A stretch of DNA of 64,000 bases from NCBI RefSeq assembly GCF_000008205.1, contig NC_007295.1, forward strand, positions 62,001 to 126,000, read 5' to 3'. The stretch is from Mesomycoplasma hyopneumoniae J. GTDB lineage: Bacteria; Bacillota_I; Bacilli_A; Mycoplasmatales; Metamycoplasmataceae. Shown here piece after piece: positions 45,454-55,415 of this stretch. The notes under the pieces were generated by a model that did no database searches, had not been told where the DNA came from, and worked only from the letters and a program-made list of their open reading frames with translations. Both the position numbers and the translations under genes were made by a program. Position 1 is the first letter of the stretch; every line of letters begins with the position of its first letter.

Positions 45454-47524
45454 TATTAACCAAATAAGAAAGTGCTAATTTATCTTCAACAGAATTATCA
45501 AAAGTTACAGATTTAAATTTTTTGATATAAAGCCGATAGTAGCCTGATTCTTTTGCTCTAAAATCAATTAATTCATCATTGCTTTTAATACTTGTTGACC
45601 AAGAAACATCAATTCAATTATTGTTTGAATCAAGTTTTTGCAAATACAAATCATAATCTGAAACCCAAGTGTCATTTTGATTTTTTTTAGTAGCTTCTAA
45701 GTTTAAACGTTCAGAATTAATATGTGTTTTTGACCATTTGTCAAAGTCATTTTTATATTTGTCTATCTTAGCTTTAGCATCTAAAATAGCTGCAGCGCCT
45801 GCAATTGGGAAAACAATCGGAGCAAAGGGTGTTAAAAATCACCATCAACTTATGTAGTTGCTCTTGTCAGGCGCAGCAACTTTATTTTTTAGAAGACCAG
45901 CATTAAACATTCAAGATAAAGAAGCTTTAATTCTATCGTTTGAATTTACTCAGAATGGTTTGCTAGTAAAAATTATTTCATTTTCTGATTTTTTTTGGTC
46001 TTTAATAAAGTAGGTATTTTCACTAGCTTTTAACATATTTTTAAAATCAGGAGTGCCTGAGCCATATTTTTCAAAATAACCGCTTTTCTTTTTAGTTAAA
46101 TCACTATGATCTGGGGAAATTGCCGAAGCAGATAAAATTGCTTTTAATGCTATTAGTCTATTATCATCATTATCTAAATTTGGTTTTTCTCTTAGCAGTG
46201 TTGATATTAAGCCAGTGACAACAGGGGCTGCAAAACTAGTTCCGCTAACAAAATCATCCTTAGAACGATTAGTAACAGGATTATAAATCCGCCCGGGAGC
46301 GACGACTAAAGGTTTGGCCAGTTCATAATATTGTTGGCCAGTTTTATAATTTGAATAGTCAGCAATTTTGTTTTTGGCAATTTTTCAAGGTTCAGAATTA
46401 TCATCAAGTGCCCCAACAACTATAGAATTTAAAGACAAACTTCACGCATCTATTCAAGGGTGGTCCTCATATTCCTCATCAGAATATTCTCTTGCACCGT
46501 TACCCGCTGCAAAAACGTTAATAACACCATATTTTCTTGCTAAAAAATCAAGAAAAAAGGAGTCTTCATCATAATCGTAAAACTCTTTTTTTCCACCCCC
46601 ATAACTATGATTTATTACTTTAACATTATTGGTTTTAACCATCCATTCAATTGCTTTTTGTCATTGACTGTTAATACCAAATATAGACAAATAGGGAGTT
46701 GACTTGGTATCAATGCCCAGTTTACCGCCTAATATTAATGATACTAAAGTTGAATGATATGGTTCTTTTTGACCTTCCTTTTGTTCATTTCACTTATTAG
46801 TAGATCCCAAGTCGTTAATATGAAAATTATTAGCATTAAAATAACTCATAAAATTATAGTTAAATTCATCAGTAACTTCAATTGCGCCAACTTTTGTTTG
46901 TGGTGATTTGTAAGTTAATTCATCCTTTTTAGTCTGTTCTTCAAAATTAACAATCTTAATATTTTTTAACAATGATTCTTTGAATTTGTCAATTGGAGTT
47001 TTAGGTAAATAATGGTAGTAATTATCTAGAAATTGATCATTATAACGATACCAACTTAAAGGCTTTATTTTTTTATCTCCTTCATTTTTATATACGATGT
47101 AACGACTAATGAACGAGTTTTCTATTGAATTCTTTACAAAAAACTCTCTATCATTCTCGGTATCAAAATAAAACCATACAATTGGTAATATTTTACTGCT
47201 CTTAACTTCTTTGAATTTTAATCTTGATTTTTCTATTTTTTTAATAAATTCAAGATTAAAGTTACTTATTTCTTTAGACTCAGTACTCAAGAAATTAGGG
47301 TTTAACAATAGTTTTAATTCGAATTGATTATCAAAATCATCAATTTTTGCCGAGTTACTGAACTTTTTGGCAAAAGGTTCTCTTATATCGATTTTATTAC
47401 TAAAATTTGAAGCATATCAATATTTTTTAGTATTAAAATTTATAAGAAAAGAGTGATATATTAAAAAAATTGATGGTCAAAACACCAATAATAAAATTAT
47501 TTTTTTAAATTTTGCTAATTTCAT
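45443..47524 (-). CDS. Subtilisin-like (S8) serine protease, membrane-anchored
   Basis: 693 aa, about ten TGA=Trp codons. One N-terminal hydrophobic helix (residues 8-27) without lipobox. The S8 catalytic domain spans about residues 205-440: His in YHSTLVSLILGG (about 258), oxyanion Asn in VFAAGNGA (about 338) and the catalytic Ser in SGTSFAAPVV (about 427). Where subtilisins have the catalytic Asp (V-x-D-T/S-G), the chain reads VGAIEVTDEFN, so Asp may be replaced by Glu or shifted. A hydrophobic stretch near 535 and a beta-rich C-terminal part (DLYLQKLDSNNNW) follow. Its downstream gene is the lipoprotein at 43969-45453. Confidence 0.85.
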
Positions 47525-47555
47525 TTTTCGCACCCAATTAAAATTATTTATAAAA

Positions 47556-47561
47556 ATTATA
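47556..47561 (-). promoter_or_regulatory. -10 box for the protease-lipoprotein operon
   Basis: TATAAT on the minus strand 32 nt before ATG 47524, followed by TGGGTGCG as a possible ribosome-binding site. Confidence 0.5.
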
Positions 47562-47604
47562 ACATATTTTGTCTTTTTAATTTTAAGTTAGTATATTAAT
47601 TTCA

Positions 47605-47627
47605 GACACATTAAAAAAAAGGTGTCT
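47605..47627 (+). promoter_or_regulatory. Hairpin that could hide the orfA ribosome-binding site
   Basis: AGACAC pairs with GTGTCT across an A-rich loop. The GGTG of the right arm is the Shine-Dalgarno candidate for ATG 47632, so the fold would lower translation from read-through transcripts, as seen in several IS elements. Confidence 0.35.
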
Positions 47628-47631
47628 CAAA

Positions 47632-48076
47632 ATGAAACAATACAAATTTAAATATATCAAAATTGCTGAAACTAAATGGTTAAAAATTGCAATTTTGCAT
47701 TTTCCAGAAGAATTTAGAGAAATTTACAAAAACAAATCTAAAAGTAAAAATGCGCATAAAGAATGAATTTTGCATATATATGGTAATAATTTAATAAGAA
47801 ATTGGAAAAAAGTTTTATAATAATGGTATGAAAAGTCTAATAAGTGCTCGTGGGAAAAACAAATCTCCATGCAGACCAAAAAAGAAATATACAATTAACG
47901 ATCTTTCTGAAATTGATCGTGGAATTTATCAAGAAATAATGGAGAATGTTCTTAGAAGATACGGAATTGACCCCGCAATTGTTCTTGAGGAGCTTAAAAA
48001 ACGAAAACAAGAACTAGAACAACAACAAAAGCAAGAACAAGAAAAAGATAAAGATAAAGAAAAAATCGAAAATTAA
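47632..48076 (+). pseudogene. IS3-type orfA (helix-turn-helix transposase subunit), frameshifted
   Basis: Frame 1 (47632-47820, 62 aa) has helix-turn-helix character and ends NLIRNWKKVL. Frame 2 (ATG 47828-48076, 82 aa) reads SLISARGKNK...RPKKKYTINDL then a long helix ending in a Lys/Gln/Glu leucine-zipper-like tail. Reading the A6 run at 47805-47811 as five A joins them as NWKKFYNNGMKSLISARGK, the normal orfA pattern. So one inserted A broke the gene, unless it is a slippage site. No DDE catalytic protein follows. Confidence 0.5.
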
Positions 48077-48128
48077 GTTAGTATATAAACTAATTGTCTG
48101 AATTTTTTCTACTAACTTAAAAATATGT

Positions 48129-48134
48129 TATAAT
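48129..48134 (+). promoter_or_regulatory. -10 box for the ZIP-like gene
   Basis: TATAAT 39 nt upstream of the ATT start at 48173, immediately outside the IS-like right end. Confidence 0.5.
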
Positions 48135-48172
48135 TTTTCTTAATTATTTTTGTGTAGAGAGAAGGTAGTAAC

Positions 48173-49066
48173 ATTTTTTACCTTAATCCTTCAAGTTTTT
48201 ATTTATCTCTTTTTGTAAATTTATTAGTTTTTCTTCTAATAATTCTTGCTGTTCCGATTTTACTAGTTTTATTAGTTGCTTTTGTCAAACCGCGGATTAA
48301 ACAAACATCAAATATTTATCTTTATTCTTTAAGTAGTGGACTTTTGTTGATGGTTGCAACTGTTGGACTTATTCAAGAAGGTTTTCATGGGGCTGAAGCA
48401 TTCAGTCATAAATTTGAAAATTTAGAAAATTTATATAAAATTTTAATAATTGGCGGGGGAGCACTTTTTGGACTAGTTAGTGTTTTTATTGCTCGTTGAT
48501 TTTTTATTAGAATTTTTAAAACTGAACTACATTCAGATCATAAAAAGCATGACCATAGTGATCATATTGTAAATTTTTCTGATGTTGATAGTCCAAAAAG
48601 TGCTTGACTTGCGATACTTCTTTTACTTTCACACCGAACAATTGATGGCTTTATTTTAGGTTCAGTAATCGCAAGAGTAACTGCTGGGGACCCAATAAAT
48701 TGATATTTAATTGGAACTTTTATAGCTCATATGTTAATTGAAGTTTTAATAATTCACTACCGTCAAGTTCAGTATGGCCAAAGTATTAAAAAATCAGTAA
48801 TTTATAACTTAATAACAACCCTGATTTTAGTGCCGATTATTACAGTTGGCGCCTTTTTGAACCGTTTTTTTATTAAAACAGGCTGACTAATACCATTTTT
48901 TAATGTTTCTGGCGGGGCAATTTTAAGTTTTGTTGTCATAATTGAGTTAGTTCCAGAATTTATCCATTTAAGAAATAACCCTTCTTTTCAGTGACATTTT
49001 TCTCTTTTTTTGTTTGCTTTAGGAATTATTTTAGCCTTAATTATTTTAATTTTACATGAACATTAA
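48173..49066 (+). CDS. ZIP-like divalent metal transporter, ATT start
   Basis: 297 aa with about eight hydrophobic helices and a His-rich cytoplasmic loop (HSDHKKHDHSDH). ZIP-like marks are weak but ordered: LSHRTIDGFILGS in place of H-N-x-P-E-G, HMLIEVLIIH in the next helix, and SGGAILSFVVIIELVPEF near the end. There is no ATG, GTG or TTG before the first conserved helix: an in-frame TAG lies at 48155, and AGAGAGAAGG sits 7 nt before ATT 48173, which I take as the start. Likely imports Zn, Fe or Mn; the metal cannot be told. Confidence 0.6.
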
Positions 49067-49078
49067 GCGCGTAGATCC

Positions 49079-49110
49079 ACAAAAATACTATAAATTTATA
49101 GTATTTTTGT
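49079..49110. terminator. 32-bp perfect palindrome, terminator of the ZIP-like gene
   Basis: ACAAAAATACTATAAA followed directly by its complement, 12 nt after the stop. It has no loop spacer as written; the centre AAATTT would form the loop, and the 3' arm is T-rich. Confidence 0.7.
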
Positions 49111-49279
49111 CGAAGAGTAATTAGATAAATTCCTGAAATTGATGTAAAATTTAATATAAAAATTTCTAATTTTTGTTAATTTTTAAAAAAATTTCATAAA
49201 AGTTAGAAATAAGCCTAAATAATTATTTAAATTTAAATTATTCTTTGTTTTAAAGTATTTTTTGGTAACAAAAAATTTT

Positions 49280-49308
49280 TTGATTAATTTTAAAAAATAT
49301 GTTATAAT
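49280..49308 (+). promoter_or_regulatory. Consensus-like promoter (TTGATT-N17-TATAAT)
   Basis: -35 TTGATT at 49280-49285 and -10 TATAAT at 49303-49308 with the optimal 17-nt spacer. No protein gene follows on this strand; the product is the RNA at about 49316-49440. Confidence 0.7.
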
Positions 49309-49315
49309 TATTTTC

Positions 49316-49440
49316 GAGCTACAAAATGTATATTAAGCTTTGGTTTAGTTCAAACCGCTCAGATGAACATCTTTGACTTTGCAGTTGTAGTTAAAGCAAA
49401 AAACTGCACCACCAAATTTATTTGGTGGTTTTTATTTAAA
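49316..49440 (+). ncRNA. Candidate stand-alone small RNA of about 120 nt
   Basis: Bounded by a consensus-like promoter and a strong terminator hairpin (ACCACCAAAT/ATTTGGTGGT with T-run, 49407-49433). GC content is clearly above the surrounding AT-rich spacer. Internal hairpins: GGTTT/AAACC at 49341-49355 and GATG/CATC near 49362-49371. CTTTGACT (49371-49378) can pair with AGTTAAAG (49389-49396), and GCAGTT (49381-49386) with AACTGC (49402-49407); together these would be a pseudoknot. No SRP, RNase P, tmRNA or tRNA signature is present. The longest frame is about 22 codons and unconvincing. Identity unknown. Confidence 0.6.
49407..49433. terminator. Terminator of the small RNA, shared with uvrA
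   Basis: CCACCAAAT/ATTTGGTGG stem with a T-run on the plus strand, 12 nt from the uvrA stop; A-rich on the other flank, so it may serve both. Confidence 0.75.
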
Positions 49441-49445
49441 AACAA

Positions 49446-52289
49446 TTATTTTATATTTAAAATTGTTTTTAAATAAGCGCCAGTATATGATTCACTAACT
49501 TTTGCTACAGCTTCTGGTGTTCCTTTTGCAACTATTTGGCCCCCGTTATCCCCGCCGTTTGGGCCTAAATCAATAATATAGTCAGCAACTTTAATTACCT
49601 CTAAATTATGCTCGATTACAATTATGCTATCACCGTTATCGACTATTCGATTTAGCACTTTAATTAAATTAGCAACATCATAATTATGGAGTCCAGTTGT
49701 TGGCTCGTCAAGTACAAAAAGTGATTTTCCTTTAGGTTTTTTTTGTAAAAAAGTGGCTAATTTAATTCGTTGAGCTTCTCCTCCTGATAAAGTTATTGCT
49801 GATTGGCCAAGTTTTATATAACCAAGACCAACATCAGCTAGGGTTTGTAATTTTGCGATTATTTTAGGCCAATTATGGAAAAATTCAAGTGCTTCTGAAA
49901 CTGTTAAATCAAGAATATCCGCGATTGTTTTTCCATAAAAACGAATTTGTAGGACATCCGGCTTGTATCTTTTTCCTTGGCAGTGATCACATAAAACATA
50001 AATATCAGGCATAAAATACATTTCAATTTTAATTTGCCCGTCTCCTTGGCATTTATCACACCGCCCAGTTTGCAGATTAAAGGAAAATTTTGACTTTGAA
50101 AAACCAAGCGCTCTTGCCTGCTCAGTATTGGCAAAAACCTCACGGATATCATCAAAAACAGAGGTATAAGTTGCGGGATTTGATCTAGGGGTTCGTCCGA
50201 TTGGACTTTGATTGATTGCAATCAACTTATCAATATTAAAAAGCCCTTTAATTTCCTCACATTTTCCAATGCGAATATTAGTTGTTCCAAGATTTTTGGC
50301 AATCGCATTTACGATAATTTGATTAACTAATGTCGACTTTCCAGATCCAGAAACACCAGTGACAACAACAAATTTGCCTAGAGGAATGTTGACATTAATT
50401 TTTTTTAAATTATTTTCAGCAGCTTTTTCAATAATTATAAATTTGCCATTGCCAGCCCGTCGTTTTTTTGGTACTGGAATTTCCAATTTTCCAGTTAAAA
50501 ATTGGCCGGTAAGTGATTTTGGTTCATTTTCAATATCCTTAATTGATCCTGCAGCAACCAAAAAACCACCGTTTTCACCAGCTTTTGGCCCGATATCAAC
50601 AATATAATCAGCAGCTAAAATTGTCTCAAAATCATGCTCGACTACAATTAAACTATTACCAATTTCAACCATTTTTTTCAGTGTCGCAATTAATTTGTCA
50701 TTATCTTTTTGATGTAGGCCAATTGAAGGTTCATCAAGAACATAAAGAATTCCGGTTAGTTGAGATCCAACCTGGCTTGCAAGCCTAATTCGTTGGGATT
50801 CGCCTCCTGATAAGGTTGCCGTTGATCTATTTAAAGTTAAATATTCAAGACCAACATTTGCTAAAAATGACAGTCGTGATTTAATTTCATCGAGAATTAA
50901 AGTAGAAATTTTTCCGTCAAATTCAGTTAATTTTAAATTTCTAAAAAAAGTTATTAAATCTTTAATTGAAAGTTGGGATAATTGAAAGATATTATACTTT
51001 TCAATGAAAACGGCAAGCGCATACTTGTTAAGCCGGGCTCCTTTGCAACTACTACAAGGAAATTCTGACATCATTTTCTTAAATCAAAGTCGTAAATCTT
51101 CGCTTGATGTCTCCCAAAATTTTCTCTGAATTTTATTAAGAATTCCTTCAATTGGTCGAAAATAGTCATATCTTTTCCCGCTTTCAGAAATTAGTCAGTA
51201 ATTTAGAGATTCTTTTGATCCATATTTGATTATTTCAAGCTCATTTTTCTTCATTTTTACTATTTCTAGATCAGCCGAGATTTCAAAATAATCAAGTAAA
51301 ATTTTAAATTCTTGTCATTCAAGTGATTTTGTATTTATTGATTTTCCAAAATATTTAATCGCTCCCTGATTTATAGTTAAATTTTTATCCGGAACAATAA
51401 GGTCAAAATCAGCCTCCAAATTTGTACCCAAACCTTTACAAACCTGGCACATTCCATAAGGTGAATTAAAAGAAAAAAGCCGATTTTCAAGATTTGGCAT
51501 CTCAAAATCACCAAAAGGACAGGCTTGTAATTTTGAAAATCTGATAGTTTCAGATTCATTAAATTCACAAAGGGCAATTCCTTTTCCAAGATCAAAGGCA
51601 AGTTCTAATGCTGACTGAAGTCGATTTTTGTCCTCTTTTTCAAGCAAAAATCGATCAATCACTACCCAAATTGTGTGCTTCTGTTTTGGGTCGAGTTTAA
51701 TATCGTCAGCTAAATAATAAAAAGATTTATTAATTTTTATGCGCAAAAACCCTTGATTTTTAAGATTTTTAATTAAATTTTGGTGACTCCCTTTTTCACC
51801 TTCGATAATTGGCGCCATAATTATAAGTTTTGTTTTTTCAGGATATGCTAAAATTGTATCCAAAATTGTGACAATTTTTTGAGCTATAATTTCAACTTTG
51901 TGGTTTGGGCAGAATGCTTTCCCAATTTTTGCATATAAAAGCCGAAAATAGTCATAAATTTCCGTAATTGTACCAACTGTTGAACGCGGATTGTTATGAC
52001 TTGTTTTCTGTTCGACTGAAATTGTGGGTAAAAGCCCATAAATTGCATCAACTTTTGGCTTTTTTGTCCCACCTAAAAATTGCCGAGCATACGAACTTAA
52101 AGAATCAATATAGCGGCGCTTTCCCTCCTCATAAATAGTGTTAAAAGCGAGCGAAGATTTACCAGAACCTGAAAGTCCCGTAAAAACTATTAGTTTATTT
52201 TTTGGAAGAACAAGATTAATATTTTTTAAATTGTTTTCGCGTGCGCCTTTAATGTAGATAAAATTGTGAGTGTCTTTATTTTTAAGCAT
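49446..52289 (-). CDS. uvrA: Excinuclease ABC subunit A
   Basis: Damage-sensing ABC ATPase of nucleotide excision repair, 947 aa. Walker A of the first ATPase is GLSGSGKSSLAFNT, of the second GVSGSGKSTLVNQI. Zinc modules CQVCKGLG and CDKCQGDG...CDHCQGKR, and two ABC signatures (LSGGESQRIRLA, LSGGEAQRIKLA). TGA codons in the central part (51075-51314) are Trp. The ATG overlaps the stop of the RNase J gene. UvrC is elsewhere in the window at 16940; UvrB is not seen. Confidence 0.98.
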
Positions 52290-54732
52290 TTTTCGGTATT
52301 TTATTACTTTTTTGTGAGGTCTTTTTATTATTTTCTTTATTAATTTTAGTATTTATAGCAGTAATAAAATTAGATTTTTTAAATTTTTTTGGGCTTTTTG
52401 GTATATTCAGTTCTTGTTTTTTCGTTTGAAAAAGGGTATTTTGCTTCTTATTTTTTAAAGGATAAAGTTTTTTTCTGGCTAATAAGGCTTGTGGATCTCT
52501 TGAATTTTTAACATTTTCTTTATTATTATAAGGTAAATTTTTTGAGTTTATAAGACTTTTTTTTATCTTTTTTTTAGCATCATTTTCATAGCTTTTTTTT
52601 AAATTTTCTTTTTTAAAGAATACTAAGTTTTCGGTTTCTTGAGGATTTTTATTTTTAAATTTATTTGGGTTTTTCTGATTAGAATTTGGTGATTTTTCTA
52701 TTAGAATATCACTTTGATTATCATTTTTTGTTTTTCTTAAAGTGGAATTTATTTTTCTAGTCACTTTTTTAATTGATTCATTTATTTTATTTTCTTGATC
52801 TTTTTCTGCCTTAGAAGATTTGACATTCACATTTTTTTGCCTAATTTGTAAATTTTGTACTTTTTTATTTAAATCTGATTTTTTAGCTATTTTATTATAA
52901 TTTTGTTCAGTTTTTGGATGGTTTTCCATTTTTTTGCCTTTTTTAGTTGGAATTTCTTTATTTTTTTCACTTTCTTTGGTAAGATTAGTTTTAATTTTCT
53001 TAACCACAAATTTTTCCGTGGTTTTTTCCTGGTAATTTTTTAGAAAATCTTCTTTTTGATCAACATAAAGAATTTGTGTTAAAATTACTGGTTTTCAACG
53101 TTTTGTTCTATGGAAATACGAATTTAGCCGATTTTTTATTAATTGTTTAATTTGCGGTGGTGATCATTTTGGCTGTTTTTCAATAAAAAACTTAATTGAT
53201 GCAAAACAAAGTCGGCGAATTTCAGCAATAATTTGTGTTCCATTTTTAGTTGAAAAAGCTCCTTTTGTAATAACCGAAATTCGCCCATTTATTGAATTTT
53301 TTTGTCTATCAAATGGAACTAAGACAAAAACAAAACCATTTTCCCGCATTTCTTGTCGCTCATTAATAATCCGGGAGTTATCCCGAGAGATAGTCTCACC
53401 GTCAATATAAACCGGATCACAAGGAATTTTTTCATTTGTTTTATAAATTTCTTGATTGTACATTTTAAAAACTTGACCGTTTTCAGGGATAATTACATTT
53501 TTTGGATCAACTCCGGATTCAATTGCGGTCCGCGAGTGGGCAAGGCACATTCGATATTCACCATGATAAGGGAAAAAGTACTTTGGTTTTGTTAGTTGAA
53601 AAATTTTTTCATGTTCGGCTTTATAAGCATGACCGGAGGTATGAAGATAACCATCAGGTCCATTTTCCTTAATAATTGCGCTTAATTTATATAATCTATT
53701 GATCAAATGTTCAATTTTAATTTTATTTCCAGGAATTGGCGAAGAGGAAAAAATAATTAGATCCCGAGGTTCGATGCTGATTTTTGGATGTTTTCTGTTT
53801 GACATTCGATCCAAAGCTGCAAGTTGTTCGCCCTGGGATCCTGTTGTTAAAATTAACATCTGATTTTCCTCAACACCTTCTAAATTTTTACCAAGAAAAA
53901 CATTATCATCAACATTTATATATCCTGAACGACGACCAATATTAATTCCGTTTACCATCGAGCGCCCGAAAACAAGGATTTTTTTTTCTAATTTTATCCC
54001 AATTTCAATTAGTGCTTTAATTCTTGTTAAATTTGAAGCAAAAGCGGTGATGATAATTTTTCTTGTAGCAGATCGCATATGCATTTCAATATCACCCAGA
54101 ATATCCCGTTCAGAAGGTGAATGGTTTGGCCTCATTGCATTTGTTGAATCAGAAAAAAGCACTGTTAATTTTTGGTTCCCAATTTCTTTTAGTCTTTCAA
54201 AATCGGTATAATTTCCAATTGGGGTATAATCAAAACGAAAGTCGCCTGTGCACATAATCGAACCATGTCTAGAGGTTATTCTAATTCCAAAAGCATCCGG
54301 GATAGAATGCTGGGCGGTTCAGAAATCGACTGTAAAACTTTCAAAACGATGAGTATCGTTCTTGTTGATTTCGATAAATTCAATCTTTGGCCTAATTTTT
54401 TGGTCCTCAAATTTTGCTTTTAAATATTGAATAGCGATTTTTGGGGCAAAAATCTTTTTAATATCCACTTCTTGAACTAAAAAAATTATTCCGCCAATAT
54501 GATCTTCATGACCATGAGTTACAAAAAGACCACGTATTTTAGCTTGTTTTTCTTGCAGATACTGATAATTTGGCACCATTCCTCTAATGCCGGTATGAAA
54601 AAGGTTGGCAAATTTGATTCCAGCATCAATAATTACAATATCATAATCATCCTCGATAACTAAAGTTGACTTACCGATTTCCTGCATACCACCAAGGCCG
54701 AAAAAACGTGTTGGATTCACCATTAAGGACAT
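52282..54732 (-). CDS. rnj: Ribonuclease J with a 250-residue Lys/Asn-rich tail
   Basis: 816 aa. Metallo-beta-lactamase core GLGGMQEIGKSTLVIE, DAGIKF and the metal motif THGHEDHIGG, then CTGDFRFDYTP, a beta-CASP domain (DSTNAMRPNHSPSE) and HTSGHA. The usual RNase J ends near residue 560; here TGA at 53164 is Trp and the same frame continues 250 residues, extremely rich in Lys and Asn (KKIKTNLTKESEKNKEIPTK and on) and without a fold I recognise. Endo- and 5'-exonuclease of mRNA decay and rRNA maturation. End overlaps uvrA by 8 nt. Confidence 0.93.
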
Positions 54733-54927
54733 AATTTTCCTAACAATATTATCTTTTTTTAATTTTTTTATAATAATTTATAAATTTATAAATAAACATC
54801 AGCAATAATAACTATCATTTCAAAAAACGATAGTTTAAAGTTTTTTAACTTCATAATCATAAACTTAAGGTAAAACTTTAAGATTAGAACATATTTTAGC
54901 AGATTTTTTTAAAGAAAGTAGCAAAAA

Positions 54928-55260
54928 TTAGTTTTTACAGACGCGAATTAGTCCTGGATTATGTAAATCTAGCTTAAATTGACCTTCATAAGACCGCAAA
55001 TTATCAAGAATTTGCTCATAAAGATGGCCAAAACCAATACCAGAAATTAAATTAATACATCTTATTTTTGAATTTTTTAATTCAAAAATAAGATTTTCAA
55101 CAACAGCCGCTGTTTTTTGGCGATCAAATCCATGAAAATCAAAAGTTTTTTCATTATAAGGATAAAAATCCTTAATATTAGAGTTGGATTTGATTGTTAA
55201 TTTTTGGATTTCATCTCAATAGCCAAAGTGAAATTTTTTCTCTTTCTTTCCAAATTTCAT
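54928..55260 (-). CDS. Small Smr-domain-like protein
   Basis: 110 aa, with one TGA=Trp, so too short for a standard-code scan. Residues 40-95 match the Smr pattern: FDFHGFDRQKTAAVVENLI (the D-x-H-G motif), then INLISGIGFGHLYEQILDNL (the I-x-G-x-G-x-G-x-L part, with GIGFGHL). Smr domains bind nucleic acid and many nick DNA or cleave RNA, for example at stalled ribosomes. Its place upstream of the RNase J gene on the same strand, 195 nt away, fits an RNA-related job. Family call moderately sure. Confidence 0.65.
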
Positions 55261-55415
55261 TCTTACTTGGATTTCATATTTTATAATATTTTTTTTGTTT
55301 TAAATCAAAAATTCAATTAAATAATTATACCATAAAATTTAAAAAATTTATTAAATTCCATTTTTATTTTTATATTTTAAAAATAAAATAAAAAAAATTG
55401 GTAAAATTACAACAA

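Larger units (their letters stand above)
47581..48122 (+). mobile_element. IS-like remnant with inverted ends and a broken orfA
   Basis: A 542-bp unit bounded by 28-bp imperfect inverted repeats (47581-47608 and 48095-48122; 24 of 28 match, with 13 outer and 8 inner bases identical). Inside are two frames that together look like an IS3-family orfA. No orfB is present. The outer 11 bases TTAAGTTAGTA occur once more at 48073-48083. Either a deletion remnant of an IS or a small non-autonomous element. Family assignment is from the protein pattern only. Confidence 0.55.

Noticed and set aside
49316-49440. SRP (4.5S) RNA at this locus
   Set aside because: The conserved GGTCAGG...GGAAGCAGCC apical loop is absent, so the RNA is left unnamed.
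54810-54835. Hairpin AACTATC/GATAGTT upstream of the RNase J gene as terminator
   Set aside because: Short stem, no T-run on the transcribed (minus) strand and no evidence of a transcript ending there; left unannotated.
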